Below are positions 51,183 to 58,731 of a DNA stretch of 64,000 nucleotides, piece after piece. The translations under genes and the position numbers were made by a program. Numbering within the stretch: the stretch's first letter is position 1; each line of letters starts with the position of its first letter. Location of the stretch: contig CAWAPD010000004.1 in the NCBI GenBank assembly GCA_963783865.1, positions 221,089-285,088 of the forward strand, in the 5' to 3' direction. The notes beneath the pieces are model-generated. The model saw nothing but the letters and a program-made list of their open reading frames with translations. It made no database searches and was not told the DNA's origin. The DNA is from CAWAPD01 sp963783865. Its GTDB lineage: Bacteria; Actinomycetota; Thermoleophilia; UBA2241.

Positions 51183-53534
51183 GTGACCCCAGTGTACGCT
51201 GCCGTCTTTCCGCTCCTGACCGCCCGCGCGCTCGACGAGCCGTTCGAGTACCTCGTGCCCGATTCGCTCGGTCCTCGCCTGCGCCGCGGGTCGCTGGTGG
51301 CCGTGCCGCTGTCGGCCGGGATGGTCCTCGGCGTGGTCCTGGGCCTCAACGACGATCCCGTGCACGCCGGCCGCCACGTCGGCATCGCCGACCTGGTCGA
51401 CCTGCCGCCGGTGCCGGGCGACCTCCTCGACCTTGCCGAACGCGTCAAGGACTACTACGTCACGTCGCTGGGCTCTGCGCTCGGTCTGGTGCTGCCACCG
51501 GGTGGCGGCCTGCGGCTCGAGCGCTGGGCCGACATCACGCCGGCCGGGCGCGAGGCGCTCGCCGGCGGTCAGAAGGGCGTCGAGGAGCTGCGGGCGTTCG
51601 AGGGCGGGGCGGCGCCGGCGCCTGCGGCCCGCCGCCCCGCCCTCGAACGCCTCCGCCGCCGCGGCTGGATCGCCTACGCCTACCGGGTGCGGGTCACCCA
51701 CGAGAAGGGCCTGCGGCGGCTGCTCGAGCGCGGCCCGGGCGAGGCCAAGGGGCTGGGCGCGCGCCAACGCGCGGCCGTCGAGCTCGTCGAGCGCCGCGCG
51801 GCGCTCGACGAGGCCACGCTGCGCCGGCGCGCGCGCCTCGGGCTGAGCGGCCTGAACGCGCTGCTCGAGCGCGAGATCCTGGTCGCGCGCGGCGAGGTGC
51901 GCCGCAGCGCCGCGCCGGCCGCCAGCGAGGCGCACCGCGGCGAGACGGTCCCGCGCTTGCTGCCCGCCCAGGAGGAGGCGCTGGCCGAGATCACCGGCTG
52001 CGTGGGCACCGGCGCCACCATCCTCCTCCACGGCGTGACCGGCAGTGGCAAGACCGAGGTGTACCTGCGGGCGGCCGAGGCCGTGCTGCGCGCCGGCAGA
52101 GGAGTACTCGTGCTCGTGCCCGAGATCGGCCTCACCGGCCAGACGGTGGCGCGGCTCGCCGACCGGTTCCCGGGCGAGCCGCTCTCGGTGCTGCACTCGG
52201 GCCTGCCGGCCGGCGAGCGCCTCACCACGTGGCGCGACATCGCCGCCGGCCGCTCCCGCCTGGTCATCGGCGCCCGCTCGGCGGTCTTCGCTCCGTTCCC
52301 CGACCTCGGCCTGATCGTCGTCGACGAGGAGCACGACTCCTCGTACAAGCAGGACAACGAGCCGCGCTACGACGCCCGCACGATCGCCCGCTGGCGGGCC
52401 CAGGCGAGCGGCGCGGTGGTGGTGCTGGGCTCGGCGACGCCGAGCGTCGAGGCGTTCGCCACCGTGGCGCGCCACGCCGACCTGCGCGAGCGGGTCGACG
52501 GCTCGGCCCCGCCGACGCTCGAGATCGTCGACATGCGCGACGTGAGCACGCTGCTGTCGCCCCAGCTCGCGGCAGCGCTGACGACGGCCGTCGAGGCGGG
52601 GGAGAAGGTCATCCTCTTCCTGAACCGCCGCGGCTACGCCTCGCTGCTCGCCTGCGGCCACTGCGGCCACGGCTGGGAGTGCCCCAACTGCGATGTGCCC
52701 CTGGCGCTGTTCGACCGGGGGCGGCGGCTGCGCTGCCGTCTCTGCGGCCACGCAGCCGCCGCCCCCGCCGTCTGCCCGGAGTGCGGCAGCGCCGAGCTGC
52801 GGCGCTACGGCTTTGGCACCGAGGCGCTGGAGCGCGAGGTCGCCTCGCTGCTGCCCGGCGTCGAGCTGCTGCGCCTCGACTCCGACGTCGCCTCGTCGGT
52901 GGCGCGCCTGCGCGGCGTGCTCGACCGCTTTGCGGCGCCCGGCGCCAAGATCCTGGTCGGCACGCAGATGATCGCCAAGGGACACCACTTCCCCGAGGTG
53001 ACCCTCGTGGGTGTGGTCGACGCCGACCTGACCCTGCGCTTCCCGGACTTCAGGGCCGAGGAGCGCACGTTCGCGATGCTGGTGCAGGTGGCGGGGCGCA
53101 GCGGCCGCGGCGAGCGGCCGGGCCGCGTGCTGGTGCAGACGCTCGACCCCGAGGCACGGCCGATCGCCGCGGCCGCCTCCGGCGAGCACGAACCCTTCTA
53201 CGCCGACGAGATCGAGCGGCGGGCGGCGCTGTCGTACCCGCCGGCCGGCGTGCTGATCGGCGTCGAGGTCTCGTCGCCCGACGCGTCCAAGGCCGCCGCC
53301 GGCGCCGACTTCGTGCGCGACAAGCTCGCCGCTGCGGTGCCGGCCGGGGACCTGGTGCTCGGTCCGGGCCCCCTCGGGCGCGAGCGCAGCCGCCATGTCG
53401 CCCGGCTGGTCGTGAAAACCCAGGACGCGGGGAAGACTGTGCCTGCCGTGCGCGCCCTCCTCGACCGCTACGGCGCGAGGTTCGCGGCCAGGGGCGCCCG
53501 CATCGTCGTCGATGTCGAGCCGCAGTGGCTCTGA
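51183..53534 (+). CDS. priA: Primosomal protein N' (replication restart helicase)
   Basis: 783 residues. An N-terminal 3'-DNA-binding domain (~1-100), a winged helix, then a superfamily 2 helicase: Walker A GVTGSGKTEVYL, DEEH box VVDEEHDSSYKQ, and motif VI in QVAGRSGRG. Eight zinc-binding cysteines sit in CGHCGHGWECPNC and CRLCGH...CPEC. It reloads DnaB at collapsed forks. GTG 51183. Two long inverted repeats (22 and 17 bp) occur within the gene, at a linker near residue 145 and at the zinc-binding loop. Confidence 0.95.
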   Translation: MTPVYAAVFPLLTARALDEPFEYLVPDSLGPRLRRGSLVAVPLSAGMVLGVVLGLNDDPVHAGRHVGIADLVDLPPVPGDLLDLAERVKDYYVTSLGSALGLVLPPGGGLRLERWADITPAGREALAGGQKGVEELRAFEGGAAPAPAARRPALERLRRRGWIAYAYRVRVTHEKGLRRLLERGPGEAKGLGARQRAAVELVERRAALDEATLRRRARLGLSGLNALLEREILVARGEVRRSAAPAASEAHRGETVPRLLPAQEEALAEITGCVGTGATILLHGVTGSGKTEVYLRAAEAVLRAGRGVLVLVPEIGLTGQTVARLADRFPGEPLSVLHSGLPAGERLTTWRDIAAGRSRLVIGARSAVFAPFPDLGLIVVDEEHDSSYKQDNEPRYDARTIARWRAQASGAVVVLGSATPSVEAFATVARHADLRERVDGSAPPTLEIVDMRDVSTLLSPQLAAALTTAVEAGEKVILFLNRRGYASLLACGHCGHGWECPNCDVPLALFDRGRRLRCRLCGHAAAAPAVCPECGSAELRRYGFGTEALEREVASLLPGVELLRLDSDVASSVARLRGVLDRFAAPGAKILVGTQMIAKGHHFPEVTLVGVVDADLTLRFPDFRAEERTFAMLVQVAGRSGRGERPGRVLVQTLDPEARPIAAAASGEHEPFYADEIERRAALSYPPAGVLIGVEVSSPDASKAAAGADFVRDKLAAAVPAGDLVLGPGPLGRERSRHVARLVVKTQDAGKTVPAVRALLDRYGARFAARGARIVVDVEPQWL
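51593..51651. repeat. 22-bp perfect inverted repeat inside priA
   Basis: 51593-51614 pairs perfectly with 51630-51651; the loop is 15 bases. It encodes an Ala/Pro/Arg-rich linker (GGAAPAPAARRPALERL). Confidence 0.95.
52716..52767. repeat. 17-bp perfect inverted repeat inside priA
   Basis: 52716-52732 pairs perfectly with 52751-52767; the 18-base loop encodes part of the CRLCGH zinc knuckle. Confidence 0.9.
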
Positions 53535-53582
53535 GCCGGCGCCGGGCGAGTCCCGGGCGGCAGCAGCGCAGGGGCGGCGTGT

Positions 53583-53612
53583 TTGGCGGCGAACGCAGCA
53601 AGCGGCTACGAT
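53583..53612 (+). promoter_or_regulatory. Probable promoter of def-fmt-rsmB-rpe
   Basis: TTGGCG (53583-53588) and TACGAT (53607-53612) separated by 18 bases, shortly before the def ATG at 53622. Confidence 0.55.
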
Positions 53613-53621
53613 GGACGAACG

Positions 53622-54206
53622 ATGAGTGACGAATCGACACGCATGAGTGAAGAGGCCCGGCGCGAGGCCGAAGAGCGGCGCGCGCGGGCGGCGGCGCAGA
53701 TCCGCGTGGTCGGCGACCCGGTGCTGCGCGAGCGCGCGCACGAGGTCGTCGAGTTCGACGACGACCTGCGCGCGCTCTCCGGGCGCATGATCGGCATCAT
53801 GCACGACGCGCCGGGCATCGGCCTCGCGGCCACCCAGCTGGGCATCGTGCGACGCGTGCTGGTCTACGATGTCGAGCCCGAGCAGGGGCCGGTCACGCTG
53901 GTGAACCCGGAGATCCTCGGCCACGGCGACGAGCTGGTGACGATGGATGAGGGCTGCCTCAGCGTGCCCGGCGTGAACGTGCCGGTGGAGCGCGAGGCCA
54001 GCATCCACGTACGGGCCCAGGATCTGAGCGGCGCCGTGCGCGAGTTCGATGCCGAGGAGCTCGAGGCGCGCGTCATCCAGCACGAGCTCGACCACCTCGA
54101 CGGGGTGCTGATCCTCGAACGCACCACCCGGGCCGAACGCGCGCGAGCGCTGCGCGAGCTGCGCGAGCGCGAGGCCGGCCCCGTGCCGCGGCCCGCGGGC
54201 CTCTGA
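53622..54206 (+). CDS. def: Peptide deformylase
   Basis: 194 residues. All three metal-site motifs are present: GIGLAATQLG, EGCLSVPG (Cys ligand) and HELDHLDG (two His, catalytic Glu). It removes the formyl group from new proteins; fmt, which supplies the formyl group on initiator tRNA, follows ten bases on. ATG 53622 gives a ~28-residue charged N-terminal extension; ATG 53643 is a possible internal alternative. Confidence 0.95.
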   Translation: MSDESTRMSEEARREAEERRARAAAQIRVVGDPVLRERAHEVVEFDDDLRALSGRMIGIMHDAPGIGLAATQLGIVRRVLVYDVEPEQGPVTLVNPEILGHGDELVTMDEGCLSVPGVNVPVEREASIHVRAQDLSGAVREFDAEELEARVIQHELDHLDGVLILERTTRAERARALRELREREAGPVPRPAGL

Positions 54207-54215
54207 CCCGACCCG

Positions 54216-55106
54216 ATGAGGATCGCCTTCGCCGGGACCGCGCCTTTCGCAGCCCAGGTAATCGAGCGCGTTGCCGGCGGCAGCCATCCTGTCGTGGCCT
54301 GCATCACCTCGCCCGACAAGCCGCGCGGCCGCCACGGCACACCACAGCCGTCGGCGCTCAAGGTGGCGGCGGTCGAGCGCGATCTTCCCGTCCTGCAGCC
54401 CGTCATGCTCGATAGCGGGTTCACGAGCGAACTGGCGGCCTTCGAGCCCGACGCCTTCGTCGCCTGCGCCTACGGCGTGATCGTGCCGGCCGCCGTGTTC
54501 GACTCGGTGCTCTCACTGGTCGTGCATCCGTCGCCGGTCCCGCGCTGGCGCGGGGCGGCGCCGGTCGTACGCGCGCTCATGGCCGGCGAGACCGAGCTGG
54601 GCGTGGCGACGCTGAAGATGACCGCCGGCGTGGACGAGGGACCGGTGGCCGACGCGCGCGCCGTGCACGTGCCGCGAGAGGCCGACGCGGGGGAAGCGTA
54701 TGCACTCCTGGCCGGGCCGGCGGCGCAGAGTCTCCTCGCCACGCTCGACGCGATCGAGGCGGGCACTGTGGTGTGGCAGCCGCAGACCGGCGCGGCGAGC
54801 TACGCCGAGAAGCTGACCGACGCCGACAGGGCGATCGACTGGGCTCGCGACGCGCAGGCGATCGCCGACCAGGTGCGAGCCCTGTCCCCCGATGTCGGCG
54901 CCGCGACCGAGCTCGGCGGCCGCCGCGTGCTGCTGTGGAAGGCGGCGGTGGCGCAGCCGCCCGCCGCCGACGACGCCCGGGACCGCCTGGTGATCGCCTG
55001 CGGCCAAGGCTGGCTCGAGGTGCTCGAGCTCCAGGAGGAGGGACGACGACGGATCACCGCTCAGGAGTACCTGCGGGGCGCGGGCCGGCGCCTGGCGCGG
55101 CCGTAG
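54216..55106 (+). CDS. fmt: Methionyl-tRNA formyltransferase
   Basis: 296 residues. The formyltransferase signature is here HPSPVPRWRGAAPVVRALMAG, with the catalytic Asp in GVDEGPVAD; the C-terminal tRNA-binding domain is present (~205-296). Formylates Met-tRNA(fMet). ATG 54216. Two bases of the stop overlap the inferred rsmB start. Confidence 0.95.
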   Translation: MRIAFAGTAPFAAQVIERVAGGSHPVVACITSPDKPRGRHGTPQPSALKVAAVERDLPVLQPVMLDSGFTSELAAFEPDAFVACAYGVIVPAAVFDSVLSLVVHPSPVPRWRGAAPVVRALMAGETELGVATLKMTAGVDEGPVADARAVHVPREADAGEAYALLAGPAAQSLLATLDAIEAGTVVWQPQTGAASYAEKLTDADRAIDWARDAQAIADQVRALSPDVGAATELGGRRVLLWKAAVAQPPAADDARDRLVIACGQGWLEVLELQEEGRRRITAQEYLRGAGRRLARP

Positions 55107-56443
55107 TCGCGCCGGCCCGCGCCGCCGCGCTGGCGGCGCTCCTGCGCCTGGGGGACGAGGACGCCCGGCCCGAGGCCTCCGTGACCTCGCTCCCCGAACT
55201 CGACGCGCTCGACGCGCGCGACCGTGCGCTGGCGGTCGAGATCGTGCTCGGCACGGTCCAGCGGCGCAACACGCTGGACGCGGTGCTCGCGGCCGCCAGC
55301 ACGAGTGGCGGCTCGCGCACGCCGGCGGCCGTGCGTCAGGCCTTGCGGATGAGCGTCTTCCAGTTGCTGTTCCTCGATCGCGTGCCGGCGCACGCGGCCG
55401 TGAGCGACGGGGTGGAGCTGGCCAAACGCTCGAGCCCCCGGGCGGCGGCCTACGCGAACGCTGTCCTCCGGCGGATCGCGGCCGACGGCGGCGCGCTCCT
55501 GACCGCTCTCACCGACGGCTCGGACGTCCGTTCGCTGTCCTTGCGCTACTCGCACCCGGAGTGGCTGGTCCGACTCTGGCTGGACGAGCTCGGTGGGGAA
55601 GAGGCGGCGGCGCTCATGGAGGCCGACAACCGGGCTCCGGAGCGAGCGCTCAGGGTGAGCCGCCTGCGAGCGACGCCCGCGCAGGCGCGGGCGTCGCTCG
55701 CAGGCGACGGCATCGAGGCCGGTGATGCCGACGGCTTCCCCGATGCGCTCATCGTCGAGAGCGGACCGGCGGTCGAGACCAGTACCGCGTTCCGCGAGGG
55801 TCTGGTCACGCCCCAGTCGCGCGGCGCCCAGCTCGTCGGGCACGTGGTCGCCGGCGCGCTGCCGTCGGGGCGGAGCTTCGTGGAGCTGTGCGCCGCCCCC
55901 GGCGGCAAGCTGGCGCACGTCGCCGCGCTTCTGCAGGGTTGGGAGCTGACCGCGGTCGACGACGATCCCGCCCGTGTCGAGGTCATGGAGCGTAACCTGT
56001 CGCGGCTCGGCGTGGGCGACGTGACGGTGCTGGCCACCGACGCGGCCGAGCTCCCCGCAGAGCTCGACGGCACGTTCGACGTGGTGTTGCTCGATGCGCC
56101 CTGCACCGGCCTGGGCACCCTCGCGTCGCGCGCCGACCTGCGCTGGCGGCGGCGAGCCGGCGACGTCCAGCGCCTGGCGGCGCTGCAGGGCCGCCTGCTC
56201 GCCGCCGCCGCCCGGCTCGTCGCGCCCTCGGGCGCCCTCGTCTACTCCGTGTGCACGATCACCCTGGCCGAGACCCTCGGCGTCGTCGACGCGCTGGTCA
56301 CCGCCGGCGGCTGGGCCCTCGACGACCTCGGCTCCGAGTGGCCGGCCTTCGCGCACCCGCGCAACGCCGCGTTCCTGCAGACGCTGCCTTCGCGCGACCG
56401 CACCAGCGGCTTCTTCGTCGCGCGCCTGCGCCGGGTGTCGTAG
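55103..56443 (+). CDS. rsmB: 16S rRNA (cytosine967-C5)-methyltransferase RsmB, start unclear
   Basis: 446 residues as drawn. A NusB-like N-terminal domain (APARAAALAALLRLGDED ...) is followed by a methyltransferase domain with SAM motif ELCAAPGGKLAHVAALL and the two catalytic cysteines in DAPCTGLG and YSVCTITLAE. Canonical in-frame starts near the expected N-terminus are missing: the frame at the fmt stop reads GTA GTC (55103-55108), and the first GTG is at 55181, which would cut into the NusB-like domain. The 20-bp palindrome at 55663-55704 lies in the linker before the methyltransferase domain. Confidence 0.9.
   Translation, partial: VVAPARAAALAALLRLGDEDARPEASVTSLPELDALDARDRALAVEIVLGTVQRRNTLDAVLAAASTSGGSRTPAAVRQALRMSVFQLLFLDRVPAHAAVSDGVELAKRSSPRAAAYANAVLRRIAADGGALLTALTDGSDVRSLSLRYSHPEWLVRLWLDELGGEEAAALMEADNRAPERALRVSRLRATPAQARASLAGDGIEAGDADGFPDALIVESGPAVETSTAFREGLVTPQSRGAQLVGHVVAGALPSGRSFVELCAAPGGKLAHVAALLQGWELTAVDDDPARVEVMERNLSRLGVGDVTVLATDAAELPAELDGTFDVVLLDAPCTGLGTLASRADLRWRRRAGDVQRLAALQGRLLAAAARLVAPSGALVYSVCTITLAETLGVVDALVTAGGWALDDLGSEWPAFAHPRNAAFLQTLPSRDRTSGFFVARLRRVS
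55663..55704. repeat. 20-bp perfect inverted repeat inside rsmB
   Basis: 55663-55682 pairs perfectly with 55685-55704 around the two-base loop AG. It encodes RLRATPAQARASLAGDG, in frame. Confidence 0.95.
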
Positions 56444-56491
56444 GATGGGCCTCGCAGCCACGGCGAGCGCGGAGGCACGAGCGGAGGCACG

Positions 56492-57160
56492 ATGATCGAC
56501 CTGCACGACAGACTGATCGCCCCGTCCATCCTGTCGGCCGACTTCGGGCGCCTGCACGACGAGATCGCGACCGTGATCGACGCCGGCGCGCGCCTGATCC
56601 ATGTGGACGTCATGGACGGCCACTTCGTGCCCAACATCACCATCGGCGTGCCGGTCGTGCGCTCGCTGGCCCCGTTCGTGCACGAGCGCGGCGCGGCCCT
56701 GGACGTGCACCTGATGATCGAGGACCCGGACCGCTACGTCGACGCGTTCGCGGCGGCCGGCGCCGACGTGCTCACCGTCCACCAGGAGGCGTGCGTGCAC
56801 CTGCATCGCACCCTGAGCCAGATCCGCGAGGCGGGCGCCGCCGCCGGCGTGTCGGTCAACCCGGCGACGCCGATCGAGACGCTGGCCGAGGCGCGCGAGT
56901 TCTGCGACCTCGTGCTGGTGATGTCGGTGAACCCAGGCTTCGGCGGCCAGAGCTTCATCCCGCAGTCGCTGGCCAAGATCGAGACGGCGCGCGCGATCCT
57001 GCCCGAGACGGTCGCCCTCGAGGTCGACGGCGGCGTGGCCGTCGACAACGCCGCCGCCCTCGTGAAGGCGGGCGCCAACATCCTGGTCGCCGGCTCGAGC
57101 GTGTTCGGCGGCGGCGGGGCCGCGCGGCAGTATGCCGCGCTCGCCGCCGCCGCCTTCTAG
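56492..57160 (+). CDS. rpe: Ribulose-phosphate 3-epimerase
   Basis: 222 residues, TIM barrel. IAPSILSADFGRLHDEI, HVDVMDGHFVPNITIG, VHLMIEDP and MSVNPGFGGQSFI are invariant blocks with the two catalytic aspartates. It interconverts ribulose and xylulose 5-phosphate. ATG 56492 is preceded by a short tandem duplication carrying GGAGGCAC twice, so two ribosome-binding sites are possible. Last gene of the def operon and of the dense + strand block. Confidence 0.97.
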   Translation: MIDLHDRLIAPSILSADFGRLHDEIATVIDAGARLIHVDVMDGHFVPNITIGVPVVRSLAPFVHERGAALDVHLMIEDPDRYVDAFAAAGADVLTVHQEACVHLHRTLSQIREAGAAAGVSVNPATPIETLAEAREFCDLVLVMSVNPGFGGQSFIPQSLAKIETARAILPETVALEVDGGVAVDNAAALVKAGANILVAGSSVFGGGGAARQYAALAAAAF

Positions 57161-57165
57161 CCCGG

Positions 57166-57277
57166 CGTCACTCCGCGGGGCTCACCGCCGCTCGCCGGCC
57201 TGGGGAGGCCAGCACCACCACCCCGGAGACCGCAACCGCCAAGGCGAGCACGGCGCCGGCCAGGTGCCCCGACCCCG
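57166..57277. repeat. 112-bp direct repeat, left copy
   Basis: This stretch matches 57643-57754 without gaps at roughly 85 % of positions by eye. It corresponds to the 3' end of the DMT transporter gene plus its stop codon and flank. Confidence 0.85.
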
Positions 57278-57278
57278 G
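57168..57278 (-). pseudogene. C-terminal remnant of a second DMT transporter
   Basis: Read on the minus strand this encodes GHLAGAVLALAVAVSGVVVL and ends in PAE plus TGA, exactly like the end of the intact transporter at 57645-58493 (GHRAGAVLALAVAVLGVVVL...PAE). Only ~36 codons remain; the rest has been replaced by the fragment on its right. A duplication followed by deletion, or a paralogous copy cut by recombination, would explain it. Confidence 0.75.
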
Positions 57279-57279
57279 C

Positions 57280-57576
57280 GGCCCGCAGACCCTCCTGATC
57301 ACCGAATCGGAACACGCGTCGGCGCTGCGCTGGCTGGACCTGCTCGTGCGCGGTCACGGGCTGGAGCGCGTGTGTCTCGTCGCCCACGAGGACTGCCTTG
57401 CCTATCGGGGCCGCGTCGCAGCGTGGACGGGATCGGCCCGGGCGCTGGCCGAGGACGACCTCGCGCGAGCCGCGACGATCCTCGGCCGGCAGCTGCCGGA
57501 CACCGGGATCGAGCGCTACGTCATCCCGTGGGAGGAAGCGACCGGCCGCTTCGGCTCAGCCGAGCGCGTCGGCTGA
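57280..57576 (+). pseudogene. Truncated carbonic-anhydrase-like fragment
   Basis: The + strand frame, open to TGA at 57574-57576, encodes ~98 residues from TLLITESEHASALRWLDLLV on. GLERVCLVAHEDCLAYRGR contains an HxxC pair like the second half of the zinc site of beta-carbonic anhydrases; the first half (CxDxR region) is missing. The 5' part is fused directly to the transporter remnant, whose reading is antisense. No start codon or ribosome-binding site is placed well. I read it as the 3' half of a broken gene. Confidence 0.5.
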
Positions 57577-57642
57577 GCCCCCGTCCGCCTGGGTCGCTTC
57601 GTTCGGCTGGTCGACGGCCGGCTATGCCGCCGGCGTCACCCG

Positions 57643-57754
57643 CGTCACTCCGCCGGGTTCACATCCGGCCTGCGACTCGGCGTGGCCAGGACCACCACCC
57701 CGAGGACCGCAACCGCCAAGGCGAGCACGGCGCCGGCCCGGTGCCCCGACCCCG
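57643..57754. repeat. 112-bp direct repeat, right copy
   Basis: Partner of 57166-57277; it is the genuine 3' end of the DMT transporter gene. Between the copies (57278-57642) lies the carbonic-anhydrase-like fragment and a 66-bp non-coding remainder. Confidence 0.85.
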
Positions 57755-58493
57755 AGATCGTCTCGCCGAACAGCACGGCGCCGAGGAGCACGCTCGTGGC
57801 CAGCGTCGACGCGTTGCTGGCGGCCATCGCGGGCGCCAGGAAGCCGGTCTTGAGCGCCGACTGCTGGAGGCCGAAACCGGCCACCGCGGAGATGATGAGA
57901 ACGTAGGTCGTCGGCGTCGTCAGGATCGTCTCGAGGCCGCCGCCGACCTGCGTCACGAACACTTTCGTCACGGCCGCCTGAAGTCCGAAGCAGATGCCGG
58001 CCGAGGTCGCGAACAGGGCCGCGGCCGCGGCACCCGTCCGCCGGCGGGCGAACCATGCGATCAACAAGAGGGCGCCGACGACGATCAGGGCCCAGGCACA
58101 CGTGGATGGATCGGGTTGTGTCGTCCCGCTCGCGGGTTGGCCGAACGCCAGGAAACCGACGATGCCGACCATGGCGCACGACGCCCCGACGATCGCCCGG
58201 CGGCCGACGTGCTGCCCGGTGAGCCACGCGCCGAGCGGAAGGGCGAAGACCAGGCTGAGCGTGCAGATCGCCTGGACCTCCATCAGGCTGCCCTTGTCGA
58301 GGGCGACCGCCTGGAGCACCCACCCGCACACCTGCAGCCCGCCGCCGAGCAGCCAGACGGGCTTGTGCAGGATCTCCAGCAGGAAGTGAGGGTCGCCCTC
58401 CCCGGCCGATGTCGCGAGGGTCCCGCGCTGTTGCAGCGTCGTGCCCAGCGCGAACGAGAGCGCGGCCAGAAGGGCGAGAACATCTGCCGACAC
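57645..58493 (-). CDS. DMT-superfamily (EamA-like) membrane transporter
   Basis: 282 residues with nine to ten membrane segments. The opening ADVLALLAALSFALGTTLQQRG and LQVCGWVLQAVALDKGSLMEVQ are typical of an actinobacterial DMT family whose substrates are unknown. ATG 58493 is the start. It is the first minus-strand gene in the window and lies between the scarred repeat region and the integron array; it is probably chromosomal, since the first attC site lies 146 bp upstream of its start. Confidence 0.85.
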   Translation of the reverse strand: MSADVLALLAALSFALGTTLQQRGTLATSAGEGDPHFLLEILHKPVWLLGGGLQVCGWVLQAVALDKGSLMEVQAICTLSLVFALPLGAWLTGQHVGRRAIVGASCAMVGIVGFLAFGQPASGTTQPDPSTCAWALIVVGALLLIAWFARRRTGAAAAALFATSAGICFGLQAAVTKVFVTQVGGGLETILTTPTTYVLIISAVAGFGLQQSALKTGFLAPAMAASNASTLATSVLLGAVLFGETISGSGHRAGAVLALAVAVLGVVVLATPSRRPDVNPAE

Positions 58494-58638
58494 CTATGAC
58501 CTCCTCATCGTGCTCAGCATGATCGCACACAGCGTGCAGCGCATCGCGCTCGCCCCGCAGGCGAGACGTCCGGCATCGCCATCGCCTGGCCTATCGCAGC
58601 CGTCCGGATGGCGACTCACACTGCCTCCAGCCAACCGA

Positions 58639-58731
58639 AACTAACGTGGTGCACATGAGCTGCAAGCCATCGCAGCCCTTCCGACCCCAAGCATACCTGC
58701 GCGGCTTGTCTGCTCGATGTGCTTGTTAGGA
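58639..58731 (-). repeat. attC site 1 (end of array)
   Basis: Cores AACTAAC (58639-58645) and GTTAGGA (58725-58731) with inner arms GCACATGAGCTG and CTGCTCGATGTGC. It closes the array against the chromosome; the left core is less standard, as expected for the terminal junction. Confidence 0.88.

Noticed and set aside
51123..54335. A 1070-codon open frame on the minus strand opposite priA and def
   Set aside because: Same cause: antisense shadow of GC-rich genes. The + strand genes carry full catalytic motifs.
57132..58499. A 455-codon + strand frame across the scarred region and the transporter
   Set aside because: Most of it is antisense to the intact transporter gene; only the part up to 57576, in another frame, shows protein-like features.
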